From the NCBI GenBank assembly GCA_009908925.1, contig JAAAOH010000279.1, positions 1-17,652 of the forward strand: a DNA stretch of 17,652 bases. The letters are read 5' to 3'. The DNA comes from Spirochaetota bacterium. GTDB lineage: Bacteria; Spirochaetota; Spirochaetia; DSM-27196; PWMO01. The notes under the pieces are model-generated. The model did no database searches. It was given only the letters and a program-made list of their open reading frames with translations, and was not told the origin of the DNA. Shown piece after piece: positions 13,555 to 17,652 of this stretch. The first letter of the stretch is position 1. Each line of letters begins with the position of its first letter. Position numbers and translations under genes: made by a program.

Positions 13555-14541
13555 ATGGCACACAGCACGAACAGCATGATGAGGTTGGGATCGGCCGGCC
13601 TTGCGACACTGCTCTTTCTTGTCGCCTGCGGGGCGTCGGAAACCGGCGTCACGGGCTCGGGTACCGTAGAGGCCACCGAGGTAACACTCTCCGCGAAGGC
13701 GCAGGGCGAGATTCTCTCCGTCGACGCCGAGGAAGGAGACCGGGTCGACATGGGCGCCGTTCTCGCCCACATCGAGCGTGAGGACGTGGAGTTGCAGCTC
13801 GAGCAGGCGGAGCAGCACCTCGAGGCCGCGAATGCCGAGCTGGACCTTCTTCTGGCGGGAGCCCGCAGTGAGGACCGGAGGCAGGCGCAGGCGCAACTGG
13901 AGCAGGTCGAACAAGCCCTCGAGCTCGCGCGCAAGTCCTACGAGCGCACGCAGCGTCTCTCCGAGAACGGCAGTGCTACGCCGAGCGACCTCGATCGCGC
14001 GGAGATGGAGTTCGAGCAGGCGCGCTCCCGGGTTGCCGCCGCCCGGGCAGAGGTCGAGAAGCTGCAGAGCGTGGCACGGCCCGCGGAAGTGCGAGCGGCC
14101 CGGGCCCGCGTCGCCGAGGCAGGCGCCGGAGTCGAGCGGGTTCGGCGTCGCCTCGCGGACACGGTGGTCGAAGCACCGCGGGCCGGGACGATTACCACCC
14201 GGGCCAGGGAGGCCGGCGAATACGTCGGCCCCGGGACGCCCCTCTTCACCCTTGCCGACCTCTCCACCGTCTACCTGACCATCTACGTGCCCGAGCCGTC
14301 CCTCGGGAAAGTCGCCATCGGCCAGAGCGCGGAGGTGTACGTAGACGGCATGCCGGAGAGAACCTTCGAGGGCCGGGTGACCAGGATTGCCGAGGAGGCA
14401 GAGTTCACGCCCAAGAACGTTCAAACCGAGGACGCGCGAGCACAGCTGGTCTTTGCCGTGGAGATCACCATCGACAACAGCGAAGGCATTTTCAAAATCG
14501 GCATGCCCGCGGATGCCCGAATCGCAACAGAGGCGCGGTGA
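13555..14541 (+). CDS. HlyD-type periplasmic adaptor lipoprotein (YbhG/YhiI-like)
   Basis: The 328-residue product has a lipobox FLVAC (21-25), so it is probably anchored in the inner membrane by lipid. GTVEATEVTLSAKAQGEILS (36-55) and GDRVDMGAVLAHI form the first half of a biotinyl-lipoyl-like hairpin. A long Ala/Glu/Arg-rich coiled coil (about 75-200) follows, then VVEAPRAGTITTRAREAGEYVGPGTPLF closing the lipoyl domain and a beta-barrel to the end. Such adaptors bridge an inner-membrane ABC exporter and a TolC channel. GGGAGGG precedes the ATG by 8 bases. The stop overlaps the next start (TGATG). Confidence 0.9.
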   Translation: MAHSTNSMMRLGSAGLATLLFLVACGASETGVTGSGTVEATEVTLSAKAQGEILSVDAEEGDRVDMGAVLAHIEREDVELQLEQAEQHLEAANAELDLLLAGARSEDRRQAQAQLEQVEQALELARKSYERTQRLSENGSATPSDLDRAEMEFEQARSRVAAARAEVEKLQSVARPAEVRAARARVAEAGAGVERVRRRLADTVVEAPRAGTITTRAREAGEYVGPGTPLFTLADLSTVYLTIYVPEPSLGKVAIGQSAEVYVDGMPERTFEGRVTRIAEEAEFTPKNVQTEDARAQLVFAVEITIDNSEGIFKIGMPADARIATEAR

Positions 14542-15494
14542 TGGAGCACACGATAGCCCTCTCCGGGATCCGACGAAGCTTCGGTTCGGTCACAGCACTC
14601 GACGGAGTTGACCTCGAGATATCGGGCGGGGAGATGTTCGCCCTCGTCGGCCCCGACGGCGCCGGCAAGACGACGCTTCTGCGCATCCTCGCCGCGGTTC
14701 TTCCACAGGACGAGGGCAGCGCTCGGGTTCTCGGGCGAGAGCTGCCGCGGGAGAGGCGACAACTGAAGCCCCGGATCGGCTATCTCTCTCAGGGCTTCTC
14801 CCTCTACGGGGACCTCTCGGTCGATGAGAATCTCGCATTCTTCGCGGAGATCTACGGTCTGAGGGACTACGGCGCGCGACGCGAGGAGCTTCTCTCCTTC
14901 ACCCGGCTCGAACCTTTTCGCGGGCGCCTCGCCGCGCGTTTGTCGGGTGGGATGAAGAAGAAGCTGGCCCTTGCCTGTGCCCTCATCCACCGACCGGAGC
15001 TCATTCTGCTCGATGAGCCCACAACCGGCGTCGACCCGGTTTCCAGGCGGGACTTCTGGATGATCCTCGGGGAACTGCTCAACGAAGGTCTGACCATCGT
15101 CGTGGCAACGCCCTATCTCGACGAGGCGGAGCGATGCGCCCGCGTGGGCCTCCTCGACAAGGGCCGGTTTCTCACTGTCGGAACCCCCGCCGACGTGAAG
15201 CAGAACGTGAGCGGAAGAATCTACGAAGTGGTCACCTCCAGTCCCACACGCGCCCGCGCACTGGTGAACCAGGCCGGCGTCGCGGGTCTTGTGGAGATGC
15301 AGGCACAGGGCGACAGACTCCATCTTCGTCTGTCCTCAGAGCCGACGGAGGCGCCGGGTGCGTGGCACGCCAGGGAGGCGGACCTGCGCCGATTCTTCGA
15401 GGAGGCCGGCATTCAGATCGGCGCGGTACGCGAGATGAGCCCGACCCTGGAGAATGTCTTTATCTCCCTCATACGCGAGGAGCAGAGTCGATGA
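14541..15494 (+). CDS. ABC exporter ATPase, YbhF N-half-like, H-loop His replaced
   Basis: The 317-residue product has Walker A GPDGAGKTT (37-45), Q-loop Q84 in YLSQGFSLYGDLS, signature LSGGM (134-138) and Walker B LILLDEP (154-160). The switch (H-loop) position in VVATPYLDEAERC holds Pro (191) instead of His. GPDGAGKTT and a missing H-loop His are features of the N-terminal ATPase half of YbhF, so this is probably the degenerate partner of an asymmetric ATPase pair. A C-terminal extension (about 215-317) follows the core, as in drug-exporter ATPases. I use ATG 14541 (overlapping the HlyD stop); a GTG one codon upstream is possible. It overlaps the TolC gene by ATGA. Confidence 0.9.
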   Translation: MEHTIALSGIRRSFGSVTALDGVDLEISGGEMFALVGPDGAGKTTLLRILAAVLPQDEGSARVLGRELPRERRQLKPRIGYLSQGFSLYGDLSVDENLAFFAEIYGLRDYGARREELLSFTRLEPFRGRLAARLSGGMKKKLALACALIHRPELILLDEPTTGVDPVSRRDFWMILGELLNEGLTIVVATPYLDEAERCARVGLLDKGRFLTVGTPADVKQNVSGRIYEVVTSSPTRARALVNQAGVAGLVEMQAQGDRLHLRLSSEPTEAPGAWHAREADLRRFFEEAGIQIGAVREMSPTLENVFISLIREEQSR

Positions 15495-16882
15495 AACGAC
15501 GAGCGATCCGAAGTCTGATAGGTTGCGCGGCGGTCATGATCGCGCTGGCGCCGGCGGCGTTCGCCCAGACTGCCGGCACCGCCGGGCCGCGCGACATATC
15601 CCTCGAGGAGGCGGTGGAACGCGCGCTTTCCTCGAGCAGCCGACTGGAAGCCGGTCGCGCCACGATGGATGCGCGATCTGCCGCCGAAGCACAGGCAGAA
15701 GCCGGGCGGCTGCCGGCCCTGGATCTCGAGGCGACCTACATGAGAATGAAAGAACAGGAGCCGACGACGATCCCCCTGCCCGATCCGCCCCAGGGGCCGG
15801 GGCCGGTAACCCTGGGCGAGTCGATAGAAAACTCTTACGGCGTCACCCTCTCGCTGCGGCAGCCGCTATTCACCGGAGGAGCGATCTCCTCGCGAGTAGA
15901 GGCGGCGGAACGGGCCCTGGCAGCGAGTCGCAGCACCTACAACTGGGAGCGAAGCGGCGTGGTTCTCGAGGCGCGGACCGCCTACTGGAATCTCGTCGAG
16001 GCAGAGTTTCGGGTCGAAACGATCGAAGAGCGGGTCCGCCAGGTCGAGGAAAACCTCGAAAACATGGAAAGCCGGCTCTCAAACGGCGTGGTGACGAGGA
16101 ATGAAGTACTGACTGTGGAAATGAAACTTGCAGAAGCCCGGCTGAAGCTCCTTCGCGCCCGAAACGGCCGCGAGCTTGCCGCCACCAGACTCGTACTTCT
16201 CACCGGCCTCGATCCTGAGCAGGAGCTGCGGCCGGCCACGGCTCTGCCGTCCACACGCCCCGGCGGCCCCGGCAACGACGCGCCGGAGCCCGCGTCCCCG
16301 GACCTGCAGTCGTTGATCGGCACAGCCCTCGCCGGCCGCGGGGATCTGGCCGAGCTTCGGGCGACTCTCGACGCCAGCGAAGTGGCCGAGCGTGCGGCCC
16401 GCTCGGGCTGGTTTCCCCAGCTCTTTCTCGCGGGAGAATACACCTACGCCCGCCCGAATCAGGCGAGCTTTCCAGTCGAGGATGAGTTCGAGAGCTCCTG
16501 GCGAGTCGGCGTTGTCGGTCGCATAGCGCTCGGGGATATGCCGCGGGTCTACCACGAGGGCTCGCAGCGAGAAGCAGAGCGCACGGCCGCGGCGGCGCGC
16601 CTCGAGGCGGCGGAAGACAGGGTGCGCCTCGGCGTGCGCGAGGCCTACCTTTCCTACCAGAGCAGCGGGCGGGAGCTCGAGCTCGCCCGCACGATGGTCC
16701 GGCACGCGGAGGAGAATCTTGCCGACACCCGGGTCCGCGTGGAGAACGGGGTGGCATTGAACGAGGATCTCCTCGAGGCGCAGGCGACCCTCCTCGACGC
16801 CCGTCTCGCCCTCACCGCTGCGCTCACCGGACGGCGAATTGCCTGGGACCAACTGATGCGCCGGACAGGACGGGAGTTATGA
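15491..16882 (+). CDS. TolC-like outer-membrane efflux protein
   Basis: The 463-residue product has a signal peptide (KRRAIR, hydrophobic 8-24, AFA cleavage before Q26). It contains the two-repeat OEP architecture (PF02321): ISLEEAVERALSSSSRLEAG (about 35-54), LSLRQPLFTGGAISSRVEAA (around 119-138), a long helical region with VVTRNEVLTVEMKLAEARLK, and in the second repeat RAARSGWFPQLFLAGEYTYA and GVALNEDLLEAQATLLDARL. This is the outer-membrane channel of a tripartite exporter. The longer open frame upstream lies inside the ATPase gene and is not coding. Overlaps of ATGA at both ends, with the ATPase genes before and after, imply translational coupling. Having the channel gene between the two ATPase genes is unusual. 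Confidence 0.92.
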   Translation: MKRRAIRSLIGCAAVMIALAPAAFAQTAGTAGPRDISLEEAVERALSSSSRLEAGRATMDARSAAEAQAEAGRLPALDLEATYMRMKEQEPTTIPLPDPPQGPGPVTLGESIENSYGVTLSLRQPLFTGGAISSRVEAAERALAASRSTYNWERSGVVLEARTAYWNLVEAEFRVETIEERVRQVEENLENMESRLSNGVVTRNEVLTVEMKLAEARLKLLRARNGRELAATRLVLLTGLDPEQELRPATALPSTRPGGPGNDAPEPASPDLQSLIGTALAGRGDLAELRATLDASEVAERAARSGWFPQLFLAGEYTYARPNQASFPVEDEFESSWRVGVVGRIALGDMPRVYHEGSQREAERTAAAARLEAAEDRVRLGVREAYLSYQSSGRELELARTMVRHAEENLADTRVRVENGVALNEDLLEAQATLLDARLALTAALTGRRIAWDQLMRRTGREL

Positions 16883-17652
16883 GTCTTGCAATCGAAGCGC
16901 AGGACCTGACCCGGACCTTCGGAGACTTCACGGCGGTGGACCGGATCTCTCTGGCCGTAGAGGAAGGCACGATTTTCGGCCTCCTCGGCGCCAACGGCGC
17001 GGGCAAGTCTACGACGATTCGGATGCTCTGCGGCCTGTTGAGCTCAACGACGGGGAGCGGACGGGTTGCGGGCTACGACATAGATCGTGAGCCGGAGCGG
17101 ATCAAGCGCAGCATCGGCTACATGTCGCAGGAGTTCTCCCTCTACCGGGATCTGACCGTGGAGGAGAACATCACGTTCTTCGGCGGGGTCTTCGGGCTCC
17201 CGCGCACACGGATCGAGGAGCGCAAACGCTGGGTGCTCGACATGGCGGGATTGCGCGGGCGGGAGCACATGCTCGCCGCCCAGCTCTCAGGCGGATGGCG
17301 GCAGCGGCTTGCCCTGGGGTGCGCGGTTCTGCACGAACCGCGAATCGTCTTCCTCGACGAGCCCACCGGCGGCGTGGACCCGGTCTCGCGGCGGGAGTTC
17401 TGGGACCTGATAAACGAGTTTGCCGACCAGGGGGTGACGATTCTCGTGACGACTCACTATCTCGATGAGGCGGAATACTGCAACGACGTGAGTCTCATGC
17501 ACGCCGGCCGGATCGTCGCGCAGGGAAGCCCATCGACCCTGAAGCGTGAACAGATTCCCAACCGCATGTGGCACGTCGAGTGTGATGCGGCCACCGATGC
17601 CCTGTCTCTTCTGCAGCAACAGGCCTGGGTCGCGGAGAGCTCCATCTTCGGT
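16879..17652 (+). CDS. ABC exporter ATPase, YbhF C-half-like (partial, cut by window end)
   Basis: The visible 258 residues have Walker A GANGAGKST (37-45), Q-loop Q84 in YMSQEFSLYRDLT, signature LSGGW (136-140), Walker B IVFLDEP (156-162) and a canonical H-loop His in VTTHYLDEAEYC (H193). It aligns closely with the preceding ATPase at every motif, but unlike it keeps all catalytic residues, so it is the active-site partner of the pair, comparable to the C-terminal half of YbhF. The ATG overlaps the TolC stop (ATGA). The reading frame is open at the window edge. ABC-2 type permease genes (YbhS/YbhR-like) are expected downstream. Confidence 0.92.
   Translation, partial: MSLAIEAQDLTRTFGDFTAVDRISLAVEEGTIFGLLGANGAGKSTTIRMLCGLLSSTTGSGRVAGYDIDREPERIKRSIGYMSQEFSLYRDLTVEENITFFGGVFGLPRTRIEERKRWVLDMAGLRGREHMLAAQLSGGWRQRLALGCAVLHEPRIVFLDEPTGGVDPVSRREFWDLINEFADQGVTILVTTHYLDEAEYCNDVSLMHAGRIVAQGSPSTLKREQIPNRMWHVECDAATDALSLLQQQAWVAESSIFG

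Noticed and set aside
13465..14424. Minus-strand open frame of 319 codons
   Set aside because: It is antisense to the adaptor gene coiled-coil region and has no family similarity.
14421..15323. Minus-strand open frame of 300 codons
   Set aside because: It is antisense to the ABC ATPase gene with intact Walker motifs on the plus strand.
1..17652. CRISPR array, rRNA, intact insertion sequence, integrase or reverse transcriptase
   Set aside because: No regularly spaced repeats, rRNA signatures, transposase or retron-like proteins were found on either strand.

Overview
The window is a GC-rich bacterial chromosome segment from a Gram-negative-type (diderm) organism. Evidence for two membranes is a TolC-like outer-membrane factor, two lipoprotein signals and several exported proteins. 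Two membrane histidine kinases of the HisKA_2 type, one with a PF04392 periplasmic sensor, are a combination I associate with free-living Spirochaetaceae. That taxonomic guess is tentative because there is no rRNA or housekeeping marker here.

Layout. (1) 1-1700: a small accessory islet. A 3' tRNA fragment (from anticodon loop to discriminator) with a strong terminator lies at its left end, and a second, 37/42-identical tRNA fragment lies at its right end. Between them are two DUF433/DUF5615 toxin-antitoxin-like pairs in the same orientation; the DUF5615 partner of the second pair is cut to 26 codons. (2) 1809-3764: an exported metallo-beta-lactamase-fold hydrolase (+), convergent with a two-gene flavin operon (-) of an FMN_bind membrane protein and a TM1586-type nitroreductase. 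(3) 3950-4915: an SGNH hydrolase whose C-terminus is the C-terminal half of a DUF4174 protein. (4) 4987-6928: a HisKA_2 sensor kinase (-) divergent from an ECF-S-like membrane protein (+). (5) 6870-7781: a gene graveyard with a nitroreductase fragment, the N-terminal half of a DUF4174 gene with an in-frame stop, and a truncated, frameshifted CPBP-family membrane protease. (6) 7795-10832: a secreted FecR-domain protein (-) divergent from a 720-residue sensor kinase (+), separated by a strong promoter with an operator-like palindrome. (7) 10847-12739: a glycoside-hydrolase-like lipoprotein (-), divergent from (8) a tightly packed drug-export operon (+) from 12923 to the window end: TetR regulator, HlyD-type adaptor lipoprotein, ABC ATPase, TolC-like protein, second ABC ATPase (cut by the window edge).

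How it works together. The export operon resembles the E. coli cecR-ybhG-ybhF-ybhS-ybhR layout, but the two ATPase halves fused in YbhF are separate genes here with the outer-membrane factor between them. The permease genes should lie just beyond the right edge. The FMN_bind/nitroreductase pair is probably one redox module. Neither kinase has a response regulator next to it.

The most unusual signal is the split DUF4174 gene. Its C-terminal half is joined in frame to an SGNH hydrolase at about 4.74-4.91 kb. An N-terminal half with its own ribosome binding site, interrupted by TGA, lies at 7.00-7.18 kb beside a short duplicate of the nitroreductase gene. Together with the tRNA remnants this points to repeated duplication and recombination. 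I did not find a clearly new defence or RNA-guided system.
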